From: Methylophilus sp. 14
Lineage (GTDB): Bacteria; Pseudomonadota; Gammaproteobacteria; Burkholderiales; Methylophilaceae
Assembly (NCBI RefSeq): GCF_015354345.1
Contig: NZ_JADKYS010000004.1
Coordinates: forward strand, 1 to 64,000
Direction of reading: 5' to 3'
Length of the DNA: 64,000 nt
In this document: positions 26,908-36,267 of the stretch, piece by piece
Layout: each line of letters opens with the position of its first letter
Numbering within the stretch: position 1 is the first letter of the stretch
Program-made: the position numbers and the translations under genes
Notes under the pieces: generated by a model
What the model was told of the DNA's origin: nothing
The model's database searches: none
Seen by the model: only the letters and a program-made list of their open reading frames with translations

Positions 26908-27872
26908 TCGTATACCCTTACATTTTTAATCACCAGAATCAGCAACACCAACACCAGCGCAGAGACCATAAACACCTTGGAATAGTCATAGCCGGCAATG
27001 GTCTCGTGGTATTTAATGGCCTTTTTCTCCCGCGAGTCGATATCGTTAATCGCCGACTGCAAGGTTTCAGGATCATCGGCTTCATAGGCTTTATATTTCA
27101 GGCCCAAGGATTGAAAATATTTGTGCAAGATAATCGAGTTAGGTGTGCGGTCTTCGCCGTATTCATCTTTGGAGAAAATGCTCGGCTCGCCAGGTTCACG
27201 CAGCATGATCCAGTAAATACTCAGCTTGCGGCTTTTCAGGCGCTCGCTAAGCAAATACTTCACGCGCGGGCTCAGTTTGCCAGCGCCATCCGAGAGCAGA
27301 ATCACCGCACGAGAGCCTGAGCTCTGGATATTATCGAACAAGCCAACCGCCTCGGTGAGCCCGGCACCGATATTGGTCTGGTTGAGCGAAGGACTGGTGG
27401 CGGCCAAAATCGCTGCATGAATGGCATCACGGTTAGTGGTGATTTTGATGCCGTACAACGCCGAGTTGGTAAACCCCACCACCCCCATCATGTCATTCGG
27501 ACGTGAGTCAATAAATTGCGTGATGATACGGCGCGCCGCGGCAGATTTGATTTCCGCCATATGCCCCCCCGTAGCATCCCCCGCAAACGGGTGGTCCATA
27601 CTTACGCTACGGTCTATCACCATCACCGTTTGGGCACCCTTGCCTACACGAGCTACTTGCTCGTCTGAACCTCGCGGGGCCGCCAGTGCAATCACAATGC
27701 TCAGCAACAGCAAAGACATAATGACCTTGACCGCCAGGTTGAGCCGGTCAGAAAACAGGTCTTCCGGCATCAGCTCCAGCCAGCTGTAATGCTGGCCCTG
27801 ATGGCCTTTTAACCAGAAAGGCAGCAGCGCGATGGGCAACAGGGCAAAGGCCCATGGATTTAAAATGATCAT
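26904..27872 (-). CDS. mxaC: Methanol dehydrogenase maturation protein MxaC (vWA)
   Basis: This 322-residue protein has two N-terminal hydrophobic segments, a vWA domain with MIDAS DRSVS in VMVIDRSVSMDHPF, the later ILLSDGAG, and a C-terminal membrane segment (VFMVSALVLVLLILVI). The layout matches the BatA/MxaC type: membrane-anchored with the vWA domain in the periplasm. It is a partner of the MxaR ATPase. It overlaps mxaA and mxaK by 4 bases each. Confidence 0.83.
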   Translation of the reverse strand: MIILNPWAFALLPIALLPFWLKGHQGQHYSWLELMPEDLFSDRLNLAVKVIMSLLLLSIVIALAAPRGSDEQVARVGKGAQTVMVIDRSVSMDHPFAGDATGGHMAEIKSAAARRIITQFIDSRPNDMMGVVGFTNSALYGIKITTNRDAIHAAILAATSPSLNQTNIGAGLTEAVGLFDNIQSSGSRAVILLSDGAGKLSPRVKYLLSERLKSRKLSIYWIMLREPGEPSIFSKDEYGEDRTPNSIILHKYFQSLGLKYKAYEADDPETLQSAINDIDSREKKAIKYHETIAGYDYSKVFMVSALVLVLLILVIKNVRVYE

Positions 27873-28798
27873 GACACGCCCCGCTCACAATCGCGCAAAC
27901 GCTTGCTGAGCTGCACCAGTTGCGCAATCACCTGGCGGCTGTCGCGGCTTTTCACATCGTATAACGATTGATTGGACGCCTCAAAAAATTGCGTAATCTC
28001 CTGCTGCAGGCCTTTAAAGCCTGGGCGCAAGCGCACAAACTCATCCACATCGCGGGCGAAAATATTCGCGCCATAATGCTGGTTGAAGGCCTGATGCAAA
28101 TAAACCAGCGCTTTTTTCTCTTCTGCCGCGGTTTTTGGTTTGGCGGATTTTGCCAGTCGCTTGAGTTGCCTGTGCGCCCGTGCAAACGCCCCGCCCATGA
28201 ATGGCAGCCATTGACCATCGGCATTGATATACAGCAAGGCGAGCAAGCTGATCACCGTGATGCTCAGACTGACCACCAACCCTTGCTGATGCACATGACT
28301 GTCAATCAGGGGTGTTTTCACTTCGGGCAAGATATTCTTCCTGGCGGTGGTCGTCCCGCCCGTCACCAGTGGTGAAAACCAGAATCCCCAGGCGGGAATA
28401 TCCACTGTAGTGGCTGCGACGGTCAGTTTTTCTGCGGGCAAATACATCACGCTGGGCGTGGCACTAGCCGCAAACACCTGATAATCAAATTGCACGGTAT
28501 AGCGGGTATGCCCTGACTGCGCCTGGCTTTGTACGGCGACGCCAACCAGCTCGATGCCATTCTGTTTGCGGCCCTTTTTAGGCAAGGTGTTTTTTGCCAG
28601 TATGTCTCCGCCGGAGTCAACCACTAGGGTTCTGGTCAGCACATCCCCAATATGCACCCCATAAGTCGAGGGTGGGTTCACCACACTTAAAGTAGGAGCT
28701 GCTGCTTGGCTGCTAGTGGCCGTGAGCAGTACGCTGACAGCCAGTAACAGGCATTGCATGCCCCTGCGAACGGTTATGTTTGAAATCTGTTTTAGCAT
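27869..28798 (-). CDS. mxaA: Methanol dehydrogenase maturation protein MxaA
   Basis: This 309-residue protein has an N-terminal signal peptide (LLLAVSVLLTATSSQAAA), a beta-rich periplasmic part, one membrane segment near the middle (VVSLSITVISLLALLYI) and a cytoplasmic helical tail. MxaA is required for calcium insertion into methanol dehydrogenase. I used ATG 28798; the in-frame TTG at 28831 would overlap the mxaS end and push the signal peptide inward. Assignment rests on position between mxaS and mxaC plus this topology. Confidence 0.78.
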   Translation of the reverse strand: MLKQISNITVRRGMQCLLLAVSVLLTATSSQAAAPTLSVVNPPSTYGVHIGDVLTRTLVVDSGGDILAKNTLPKKGRKQNGIELVGVAVQSQAQSGHTRYTVQFDYQVFAASATPSVMYLPAEKLTVAATTVDIPAWGFWFSPLVTGGTTTARKNILPEVKTPLIDSHVHQQGLVVSLSITVISLLALLYINADGQWLPFMGGAFARAHRQLKRLAKSAKPKTAAEEKKALVYLHQAFNQHYGANIFARDVDEFVRLRPGFKGLQQEITQFFEASNQSLYDVKSRDSRQVIAQLVQLSKRLRDCERGVS

Positions 28799-28814
28799 GA
28801 TTGTTTTTTCACCA

Positions 28815-29732
28815 TCACATTGCTTGTTCAAAATAATGCGTCATCAGCTCAGGCCGGTAGTCGCCGTGCATAAACAGCGCCGGACTCTCAAAACGCATGA
28901 ATAAGGCTTCTAATGCCTGCCTGCGCGCATGAAAGGCGTGAATGAACTTGGCCTTGACTTCGCTACGGAAAAACAGGGTGCGATTGCGCCCGGTTTCCAG
29001 GTCTATCATGGTGCCAAAGCCAAACTTGGGCAGTTTTTTGTATTCCTCATCGTCCCACAGCACAATCGGCACCACCTTATGGGCAGACATCGCCAACAAG
29101 GTTTTCTCAATCACCTGCAAGGGCATATGAAAATCCGAAATCCAGAACACCAGGGCGCGCGTCTGCCCCAGAAAGTTAGGCATGTCGGTGACACCCTCCA
29201 TGCCAATACGCAGCGAGTGATACTCATGCAGCAAGGCGATGGTCTGTTTGCTCTGGTGATAATTGCGGCTCAGCGGCAAGGTGAAATCCTCAAGCACCTG
29301 CTGGTTGTAGCCAATAAAACCGAACAAATCGCCCATGTTATAAGCCGAATTCGCCACCGCCGTGGCGATTTCTACCGCAGTATCCAGCTTGCGCTGGCGC
29401 CCCCTGAACTGCATGGATCCGGATAAATCACACACGGCATAAATCGGCGTCGTACTGTCCTGGTTAAACTGTCGCACCTGCACCTGCTCAAACGGATCGC
29501 GTATGGTCTGCCGCAAATCCATACGCCTGGCATCCGGGTAATCCACCAGGTTGATGGTGCCGCGGTAGTCAGAGCCTATTCCGCGCTGTGTGCCTGGATG
29601 ATCACCGAGCTGGATGCTGTCAGACTTCCAGCCAACCACATATTCAAAGGGCCGCGCGTAACCGGCCTCTTCGTCATGCAGCGGTGTTTTCTGCTCGGCT
29701 TTTTTCCAGGCGTTTTTGAGTGTGGCGCGCAT
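28815..29732 (-). CDS. mxaS: MxaS, DUF58 protein with vWA-like domain
   Basis: This 305-residue cytoplasmic protein carries the DUF58 region followed by a vWA-like fold with MIDAS DLSGSM in AVCDLSGSMQFRG. DUF58 proteins pair with MoxR ATPases, here the gene directly upstream with only 2 bases between. In methylotrophs this pair is named MxaS and MxaR and is part of the methanol dehydrogenase maturation set. Confidence 0.85.
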   Translation of the reverse strand: MRATLKNAWKKAEQKTPLHDEEAGYARPFEYVVGWKSDSIQLGDHPGTQRGIGSDYRGTINLVDYPDARRMDLRQTIRDPFEQVQVRQFNQDSTTPIYAVCDLSGSMQFRGRQRKLDTAVEIATAVANSAYNMGDLFGFIGYNQQVLEDFTLPLSRNYHQSKQTIALLHEYHSLRIGMEGVTDMPNFLGQTRALVFWISDFHMPLQVIEKTLLAMSAHKVVPIVLWDDEEYKKLPKFGFGTMIDLETGRNRTLFFRSEVKAKFIHAFHARRQALEALFMRFESPALFMHGDYRPELMTHYFEQAM

Positions 29733-29734
29733 GC

Positions 29735-30784
29735 TTAAGCCGCTTTGCTAAATGACAGGCTAGGCACCGCCACCGTGCGGATAATATTGCTCGTCAGTTC
29801 CCGGGCCAGGGCTGTCCTGCGGTTTTCATAAGCCGCGTTAAACACCAGGCGGTGCGAAATCACCTCGTGGAACACGGCATGAATATCTTCCGGGTAGAGA
29901 CTATCGCGGCCGTTCAACCAGGCATTCACACGGGCGGCTTTCATCAACATGCCCATGCCGCGCGGGCTGGCGCCAGTCTGGATCACGCGACTCACATCCA
30001 CACTTTCCATGGTCACGCCAAACTTCTCCGGATGCTGCGTGGCCTCCCACAAATCCATGGTGTATTCCTCCAGCACATCACTGGATTGAATATGATTTTG
30101 CAGACGGTCAGAAAACGCATTTAACTGGTCAAACTTCAAAATGCTGCTATCCACCTGTTGCGTGAGCTTTTCGGCGTGCTGGAACTTGGTATTGAACACC
30201 AGCGATTTTTTCAACTCACGGTCCGCCGGAATATCAATCGGTATCTCCATCATGAAGCGGTCACGCGCCGCGGAGGGGATTTCAAACGTTTCGTTTTTCT
30301 CCACCTGGTTGCGGTCAGCAAACACAATCATGTGCGGCATGCGGTATTCTTTTTTAAACGCACTGATATGGCGTTCCGCCATCACCCGCAGCATCAGCGC
30401 ATGCACCTGTGGCCGCGCACGGTTGATCTCGTTAAAAAAGAACACGGATAAATCTTCCCCGGCGCGCAACAACGGCCCCTCATCAATTTGCGGCCTGCCA
30501 TCTGGCCCCAAAAAGGTGTGGTAAATGAGGTCGTTCGGCATCAGGTCTACCGTGCCTTCAATCCGCTCATACGCGCCACCAATGCCGCGCGCAATCGATT
30601 GCAGCAAGGTGGTTTTGCCCACACCGACGCCACCATCCAGCAACACATGGCCACGGGCAAAAATGGCAATATTCATCAAGCGGATGGCTTTGCTCTGCCC
30701 GACAATCACCTGGTTCACCTGCTTTTCAAGTTCCAGCGCATGATGGCGCCAATCTGTCAGTTGGATATCTAATGGAGGTGACAT
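29735..30784 (-). CDS. mxaR: MoxR-type AAA+ ATPase MxaR
   Basis: This 349-residue AAA+ protein has Walker A GGVGVGKTT, Walker B FFFNEINRA, sensor and arginine-finger regions (SAARDRF) and a C-terminal lid. MoxR ATPases act as chaperones that activate or insert cofactors; MxaR serves methanol dehydrogenase. It is the first gene of mxaRSACKL. The structural genes mxaFJGI, usually upstream in methylotroph mxa operons, are absent here; a MocR-like regulator is divergent instead. Confidence 0.88.
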   Translation of the reverse strand: MSPPLDIQLTDWRHHALELEKQVNQVIVGQSKAIRLMNIAIFARGHVLLDGGVGVGKTTLLQSIARGIGGAYERIEGTVDLMPNDLIYHTFLGPDGRPQIDEGPLLRAGEDLSVFFFNEINRARPQVHALMLRVMAERHISAFKKEYRMPHMIVFADRNQVEKNETFEIPSAARDRFMMEIPIDIPADRELKKSLVFNTKFQHAEKLTQQVDSSILKFDQLNAFSDRLQNHIQSSDVLEEYTMDLWEATQHPEKFGVTMESVDVSRVIQTGASPRGMGMLMKAARVNAWLNGRDSLYPEDIHAVFHEVISHRLVFNAAYENRRTALARELTSNIIRTVAVPSLSFSKAA

Positions 30785-30886
30785 GACTCTTCCTTTCTAA
30801 CCACGGTTAAAAATACGCCCATGGAGAAGGTCTCCACTAGCGATTTATCTCAATGTACAAAATGTTTCAAAAATGTAACAGAGTGG

Positions 30887-30948
30887 CACTAGTCCACAAT
30901 CCTCCAGTTTTGAGAACTTCACTGGTCCAGTTATTTTTGCGATATAGT
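30887..30948 (+). promoter_or_regulatory. MocR-type direct repeats and promoter
   Basis: Two near-identical 10-mers, CACTAGTCCA at 30887-30896 and CACTGGTCCA at 30920-30929, lie 33 bp apart, about three helical turns. The second overlaps the -35 position of a promoter whose -10 is TATAGT at 30943-30948. MocR-family regulators bind direct repeats of this spacing type next to their own promoter. The repeats sit between mxaR and the MocR-like gene, so either could be controlled. Confidence 0.55.
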
Positions 30949-31045
30949 GCCGATTGAGTCATCCAGATTTCCCGCAAAAGAAAGGGATTTATTCCTGACA
31001 TAACATGTTTTGGTGTGACTATTGGTGTGATTAATGGAGAGCGCA

Positions 31046-32509
31046 ATGCTACGTTCGTGGAGTCTTAAACTCACAATTACCGACACCTCAGGTTTGCCGG
31101 TCTACCTGCAAATTGCCCAGCAAATCATGGAGGAAATCCAGCGTGGCCGCCTGGCGCCTTCTACCGCCATGCCTGGGACGCGTGAGCTTGCCGAGAAACT
31201 CAACGTCAACCGCAAAACCGTGATCCTGGCTTATGACGAACTCATCGCGCAGGGCTGGCTGGTGTCTGAGCAACGCCGAGGCTCGTTTGTCTCGGCCAAC
31301 CTGCCCAACTTTAGTACGCAGGCGCAAACCGCTAAAAGTAGCCATCAACCCGCCAATGTGGTGGAAGGCCCGACGCACCCGCTACTCAATTATCAATCGC
31401 CAGTCGATGGCGTGATTGATTTTAATGACGGCATTCCCGATGCACGGCTGATCCCGTTCAACATCCTGTCGCGGGCATTCCGCCATGCGCTCATCGGCTC
31501 CAGCAAAGGCAAAAGCCTGGGCTATGGTGACCCGCGCGGCACCCTGGCGTTACGGCAGTCCATCGCCACCATGCTCAATATGGAAAGAGGCCTGAGTGTG
31601 GATATAGGCCAGATTTGTATTGCGCGCGGCAGCCAGATGGGCATTTTTTTAGCCGCACGCGTATTGACCCGCCCGGGCGACAATATCGTCGTCGAGCAGC
31701 TCAGCTACCCCGCCGCCAAAGAAGCCTTCAGGTCTTGCGGTGCCAACATTCTCACCGTCAAACAAGACAAACACGGCATTGATGTGGTCGCACTGGAAAA
31801 ACTCTGCAAACAACAGCCTATCCGCGCCATTTATGTCACGCCGCATCACCAGTTCCCCACCACCGTTATCATGACCGCCGAGCGGCGCTTAAAATTGCTG
31901 ATGCTGGCCGAGCAATATGACTTCACCATTGTCGAAGACGATTACGACCACGAGTTTCACTTTTCGCATCACCCGGTGTTTCCACTCGCCAGCACTAACC
32001 ACGCCGGGCGCGTCATCTATGTCGGCTCGCTCTCCAAAGTGCTCGCGCCTGGCTTGCGCGTGGGCTACCTGGTCGCCACCCCCAGCCTCATAGACCGCTG
32101 TGCGCAAGAAGTCATGCTCATAGACCGCCAGGGCAATGCCATCACCGAACTCGCCGTGGCCGAACTCATGCACTCCGGCGAAATAAAACGCCATATCCGC
32201 CGTACGTTCAAGGTGTATAGCGAACGCAGAAACCTGCTGATTGCGCTGATTAAAAAAGAGCTCAAAGAATACGTCACCTTTGACGCCCCCGATGGCGGGC
32301 TCGCCATCTGGTTACGTTTAAAAGAAGGTTACGACGTAGAACAGGTTGCCACACAGGCGTTGAAACATCATGTGCGCATTTTGCCTGGCACCTTGTTTTC
32401 AGAATCCGAACAAAGCGTGCATGCCATACGCTTGGGGTTTGGTAGCCTGACTACCGCCGAGTTAGAGAAAGGTGTGCTCGCCTTAAAAGCCGCTTTTATG
32501 GGCAGCTAG
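31046..32509 (+). CDS. MocR/PdxR-type PLP-dependent transcriptional regulator
   Basis: This 487-residue protein joins an N-terminal GntR-type winged HTH (PVYLQIAQQIMEEIQRG, then GTRELAEKLNVNRKTV) to a class I aminotransferase-like domain. The PLP-binding Lys is in GSLSKVLAPG. MocR proteins sense PLP or amino compounds and bind paired repeats. The ATG at 31046 has GGAGAG upstream and is preferred to the one at 31034. It is divergent from mxaR; its target could be itself, the mxa genes, or genes elsewhere. Confidence 0.9.
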   Translation: MLRSWSLKLTITDTSGLPVYLQIAQQIMEEIQRGRLAPSTAMPGTRELAEKLNVNRKTVILAYDELIAQGWLVSEQRRGSFVSANLPNFSTQAQTAKSSHQPANVVEGPTHPLLNYQSPVDGVIDFNDGIPDARLIPFNILSRAFRHALIGSSKGKSLGYGDPRGTLALRQSIATMLNMERGLSVDIGQICIARGSQMGIFLAARVLTRPGDNIVVEQLSYPAAKEAFRSCGANILTVKQDKHGIDVVALEKLCKQQPIRAIYVTPHHQFPTTVIMTAERRLKLLMLAEQYDFTIVEDDYDHEFHFSHHPVFPLASTNHAGRVIYVGSLSKVLAPGLRVGYLVATPSLIDRCAQEVMLIDRQGNAITELAVAELMHSGEIKRHIRRTFKVYSERRNLLIALIKKELKEYVTFDAPDGGLAIWLRLKEGYDVEQVATQALKHHVRILPGTLFSESEQSVHAIRLGFGSLTTAELEKGVLALKAAFMGS

Positions 32510-32623
32510 GTATTTAATATTTAAGAAAATTTAAATATTACCGAAAACAATTTATTACAATGTAAGTTAATTTTATTGTGGGAAGCGTCAGATAAATCAA
32601 TATTAGAAATATTCGTTCATGTC

Positions 32624-34681
32624 ATGAAAAATATTAACAACCAGAATATTGAGAGTAATCAATACATTCAGACCCTCATTGATAACTTTCCATTCATGGT
32701 CTGGCTCAAGGATGTAAACAGCCGGATCCTGGTGGCGAATAGCGCCTATGCCAATATGGTGGGCGTCGCCTCCAGTCATGAGTTGATTGGCAAAACTGAT
32801 TTTGATTTTTTCCCGCCAGAGTTGGCGCAAGAGTATGTCGATGGCGATAAACGCGCCATGCTTAGCACCTCACCGAGCGCCGTCACGGTGCCGATTAAAA
32901 ACGCTGAAGGCGAGTATTACTGGATAGAGTCATACAAATCGTCGGTCGTCGTAGACGGCCAGGTGGTCGGTTCGCTGGGCTATGCCAGGGATATCACCGA
33001 AGATATCCAGAAACAAAACGAATACAAATCCATTGTCGAAAACTCCTCCAATTGCATCGCCAAATTCAATCGTAACTGTGAACGCATTTTTCTCAATAAA
33101 GCCAATTCATCGTTTTATGAGGTGGATTCCTCCAGCCTGTTCGGCAAAACACCCTCGCAACACCCCGGTGGCGCCTCTGGCAAAGCGCTTGAGAAAAGCA
33201 TACGTGAGGTGTTCCAAAACGGCAAAAATCAGCATGTCGCATTCAAGCTCACCATCCGCAATGGCAAGCACAAAATCATGGATACCGTGTTGACGCCAGA
33301 ATTCAATGCCATCAACGAAGTCATTGCCGTCATCGCCATTGGCCAGGATATGACGCAATCATACGAAAACCTGGACCGTATCCATCACCTGGCTTATTTT
33401 GACTCCATCACCCAACTGCCCAATCGCATTTCACTGCTGGAAGTGTTGGAGCAATCCCTTAAAAAATCTCATCAGACAGACTGTTCGTTTGCTTTTTTAA
33501 TGCTGGATTTAGATGGCTTCAAGGCTGTCAATGATTTACTCGGCCACGCTGAAGGTGACTTGCTGCTTTATGAAATGGCCAGGCGTATTGAACGCGCGGT
33601 AAGACCCACCGATACCGTGGCCCGCCTCGGGGGCGACGAGTTTGCCATCGTGCTATCAGACGTGAAAGATCCTAAAAATGCGGGCTTGGTCGCCAAAAAA
33701 GTGCTGGAGGCGATCAAGCAGCCTATCCTGATCCGCGGCACCGAGCTGTTTATTTCTGCCAGCATAGGCATCGTCATTTGCCCGGACCAAAGCTGCGATG
33801 TCAGCGATATTGTGAAGTATTCAGATATCGCCATGTACAAGGCCAAAAAACAAGGCCGCAACAACTACCAGTTTTATTCCGCCGACTTATCGCAAACCAC
33901 CATCGAGCGCATAGACATCGAGCACTCCCTACGCCGGGCACTGCAAAACGAGGAGTTCTTGCTGCACTATCAACCGCAAGTGAATATGAAAACCGACAAA
34001 GTTGTCGGCGTAGAAGCCCTCATCAGATGGCACCGCAACCATAACGAAATGATCCCGCCCAACCGCTTTATCGGCATCGCCGAAGACTCAGGCTTTATTA
34101 TCGAGATTGGCGAGTGGATCATGCAAACCGCCTTTAAAGATGCCGTCCGCTGGAACACTGGCCGCCAAGACCCCATCACCGTCGCCATCAACTTATCGAG
34201 CCGGCAATTTATTCATAACAACCTGCTCAACGCCATCAACCACTTACTCAAAAAAACCAAATGTGACCCGGCCTGGATCACGCTGGAAATCACCGAAAGC
34301 CTGCTGCTCAGCGACAGCCAGCACATCACCAAAACCTTAAAAGCCCTGGATAAAATGGGCTTCAGAATCTCCCTAGACGACTTCGGCACCGGCTATTCCG
34401 CCCTCAGTTATTTAAGTAAATTCCCGGTGAGCGAAATCAAAATTGACCAATCATTCGTGCAAGGCATTGCCGACAATAATGACCACAAACTGATAGTGCA
34501 GGCGATTATTTCAATGGCAAAAAGCTTAAAAAAAGAACTGGTCGCAGAAGGCGTAGAGACAGCTGAACAAGCCAAGTATTTGCAAGATTGCGACTGCAAC
34601 GTGGTGCAAGGTTATTTGTTTAGCAAACCCAAACCATTTGATGAAATTGATATGCAAGCTTCGTGGAAAGCTGCTGTTTAA
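32624..34681 (+). CDS. PAS-PAS-GGDEF-EAL cyclic-di-GMP protein
   Basis: This protein of about 685 residues has two N-terminal PAS sensor domains (the first around LIDNFPFMVWLKD, the second around SIVENSSNCIAKF), a GGDEF domain with intact RLGGDEFAIVL and an EAL domain with intact GVEALIRW, ITLEITESL and SLDDFGTGYSAL. No membrane segment is seen, so it would be cytosolic. The start is uncertain: ATG 32624 and TTG 32576 both lack a clear ribosome binding site. A degraded copy of its C-terminal EAL region lies at about 36526-36645. Confidence 0.88.
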   Translation: MKNINNQNIESNQYIQTLIDNFPFMVWLKDVNSRILVANSAYANMVGVASSHELIGKTDFDFFPPELAQEYVDGDKRAMLSTSPSAVTVPIKNAEGEYYWIESYKSSVVVDGQVVGSLGYARDITEDIQKQNEYKSIVENSSNCIAKFNRNCERIFLNKANSSFYEVDSSSLFGKTPSQHPGGASGKALEKSIREVFQNGKNQHVAFKLTIRNGKHKIMDTVLTPEFNAINEVIAVIAIGQDMTQSYENLDRIHHLAYFDSITQLPNRISLLEVLEQSLKKSHQTDCSFAFLMLDLDGFKAVNDLLGHAEGDLLLYEMARRIERAVRPTDTVARLGGDEFAIVLSDVKDPKNAGLVAKKVLEAIKQPILIRGTELFISASIGIVICPDQSCDVSDIVKYSDIAMYKAKKQGRNNYQFYSADLSQTTIERIDIEHSLRRALQNEEFLLHYQPQVNMKTDKVVGVEALIRWHRNHNEMIPPNRFIGIAEDSGFIIEIGEWIMQTAFKDAVRWNTGRQDPITVAINLSSRQFIHNNLLNAINHLLKKTKCDPAWITLEITESLLLSDSQHITKTLKALDKMGFRISLDDFGTGYSALSYLSKFPVSEIKIDQSFVQGIADNNDHKLIVQAIISMAKSLKKELVAEGVETAEQAKYLQDCDCNVVQGYLFSKPKPFDEIDMQASWKAAV

Positions 34682-34691
34682 CAGTTGCCTG

Positions 34692-35000
34692 TTAGGCTGC
34701 AATCAACGCTAGCCCAGACTTCAATTCAGCCGCGTCAATTTCCCTGACTAAACGCCTAAGCTCAACACCATCTTTCAAAAAAATCAGCGTCGGCCATAGT
34801 TTCACGTGGAACGACCGCCCTAGCCTGCGGCCTTTGCCATCTTCAATTTTAATGTGACGGATATTTGGGAAATGGCTCAATTCAGAAGTAATCGTAGGTT
34901 GTGCAGCCTTGCAGTATCCACACCAAGTGGCACCGAACTCCAACATGGTGGAACCTTTGAGGGTGTTTATTTCTTCGCGGGTGGGTTCTAGTTTTTCCAT
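34692..35000 (-). CDS. Thioredoxin-family protein
   Basis: This 102-residue protein is a thioredoxin-fold protein with the active site WCGYC in FGATWCGYCKAAQP and the cis-Pro region LWPTLIFLKDG. The dipeptide GY differs from thioredoxin GP, so its redox potential probably differs. No signal peptide is visible, so it is probably cytoplasmic. I used the ATG at 35000, since the longer form would start with TTG. It is convergent with the PAS-GGDEF-EAL gene. Confidence 0.88.
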   Translation of the reverse strand: MEKLEPTREEINTLKGSTMLEFGATWCGYCKAAQPTITSELSHFPNIRHIKIEDGKGRRLGRSFHVKLWPTLIFLKDGVELRRLVREIDAAELKSGLALIAA

Positions 35001-35124
35001 GTTGGTGACCAATATTCTCTCATCTCTGATATCTGGTTAACCTTTGCTATCTAAGCGAGTAGTCAAGGATTTCTTGACGACTGAACTCTCATCCAACGAT
35101 GGCTTTTAATTTGGACGTATTAAA

Positions 35125-36267
35125 TTAGTTATCAAAAATATCCAGATAAGGTGCAAAAACAAATACCCTGTTACGTGTTTGGCCTGTCACCTCATGCAAA
35201 ATCTCGTGTTTGCTCATCAAGCCAATCAAATCGTTAGCTGCTTTATAACTCAAATCACAAATCCTTGAAGCATCTTCTACACTTGTCGCTGGCTGCTCAA
35301 ACAATGAATTTAACAAGAGTTGCGCACTAGCATTTCTTCGCCCAAAACTTTGTTGCAGTTCTTTCTCTAGGCGGGCTTTTAATTTCAATATCTCTGATAG
35401 CGTATGCACTGCCAAGGAAGCAGTTTGCTCTATCCCTACCAAGAAATATTTCAGCCACTGCAACATATCGCTGTGAGTGCGCACCCGCATCAAATTGTCG
35501 TAGTACAAGCCTTTATTCTTTTCAAAATAGCTCGAAAGATATAACAGTGGCTTGTCTAAAATACCCGCATTGACCAAAAACAAGGTAATCAACAAACGTC
35601 CAATCCGTCCATTACCATCTAAAAATGGATGTATCGTCTCAAACTGATAATGTGCAATTGCAACTCTTATCAATGCGGGGACATGTACATCATCATTATG
35701 TAAAAATCGCTCCAAATCACTCATCAAATCATTCACATATTGATGATGTGGCGGAATGAACGTAGCATCAGACAAACTATTGCCGCCAATCCAGTTTTGG
35801 CTAATGCGAAATTCTCCAGGCAACTTATGCTCACCACGGACATTGCTTAGCAAAATAGCATGCGTCTCCTTAAGCAATCGTGATGATAGAGGTAACGTTT
35901 GCAGTGTTGTAATTGCTTGATTTAAAGCCTCAATGTAATTTTGTACTTCACGCCAATCATTACGATGTTCAGGTGAAATTTCTGCCTCAGAAAGCACTGC
36001 CTGCTGCATATTTGTTTGAGTGCCCTCAATCCGACTAGAAACAACAGCCTCTTTGGTCACATGCAGCTGAATGAATAAATCAATATTAGGGACTAATCTT
36101 GCAAACGAATTAAGTTCACCAAGCTTAATGGCAGCTTTTTCGAGTAATGCATTTACCTGTGGGTTTTGCCAAATCCACTCATCGTTTATATTTGTAGGCA
36201 AAAAAAAGCGATACTCATAGCCTTTTTCAAACTGCCCGGCTCGAAATTGTTCTAGCTGAATGGTCAT
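35125..36267 (-). CDS. Fic-domain protein (AMPylator type, class II)
   Basis: This 380-residue protein has an intact Fic motif HPFLDGNGRIGR at 213-224, which catalyses transfer of AMP (or another nucleotide part) to protein. An inhibitory helix motif SSRIEG at 77-82 precedes it, marking an auto-inhibited class II Fic. A C-terminal winged-helix-like region (SVEDASRICDLSYKAANDLIGLM) is typical of this subfamily. The gene is more AT-rich than its left neighbours and lies beside the restriction-like island, so it may belong to the same acquired segment. Target unknown. Confidence 0.9.
   Translation of the reverse strand: MTIQLEQFRAGQFEKGYEYRFFLPTNINDEWIWQNPQVNALLEKAAIKLGELNSFARLVPNIDLFIQLHVTKEAVVSSRIEGTQTNMQQAVLSEAEISPEHRNDWREVQNYIEALNQAITTLQTLPLSSRLLKETHAILLSNVRGEHKLPGEFRISQNWIGGNSLSDATFIPPHHQYVNDLMSDLERFLHNDDVHVPALIRVAIAHYQFETIHPFLDGNGRIGRLLITLFLVNAGILDKPLLYLSSYFEKNKGLYYDNLMRVRTHSDMLQWLKYFLVGIEQTASLAVHTLSEILKLKARLEKELQQSFGRRNASAQLLLNSLFEQPATSVEDASRICDLSYKAANDLIGLMSKHEILHEVTGQTRNRVFVFAPYLDIFDN

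Noticed and set aside
34798-34813. AGTTTCACGTGGAACG as a fourth parS site
   Set aside because: It differs from TGTTTCACGTGAAACA at three positions including the outer bases, and it lies inside the thioredoxin-like gene far from the other sites.
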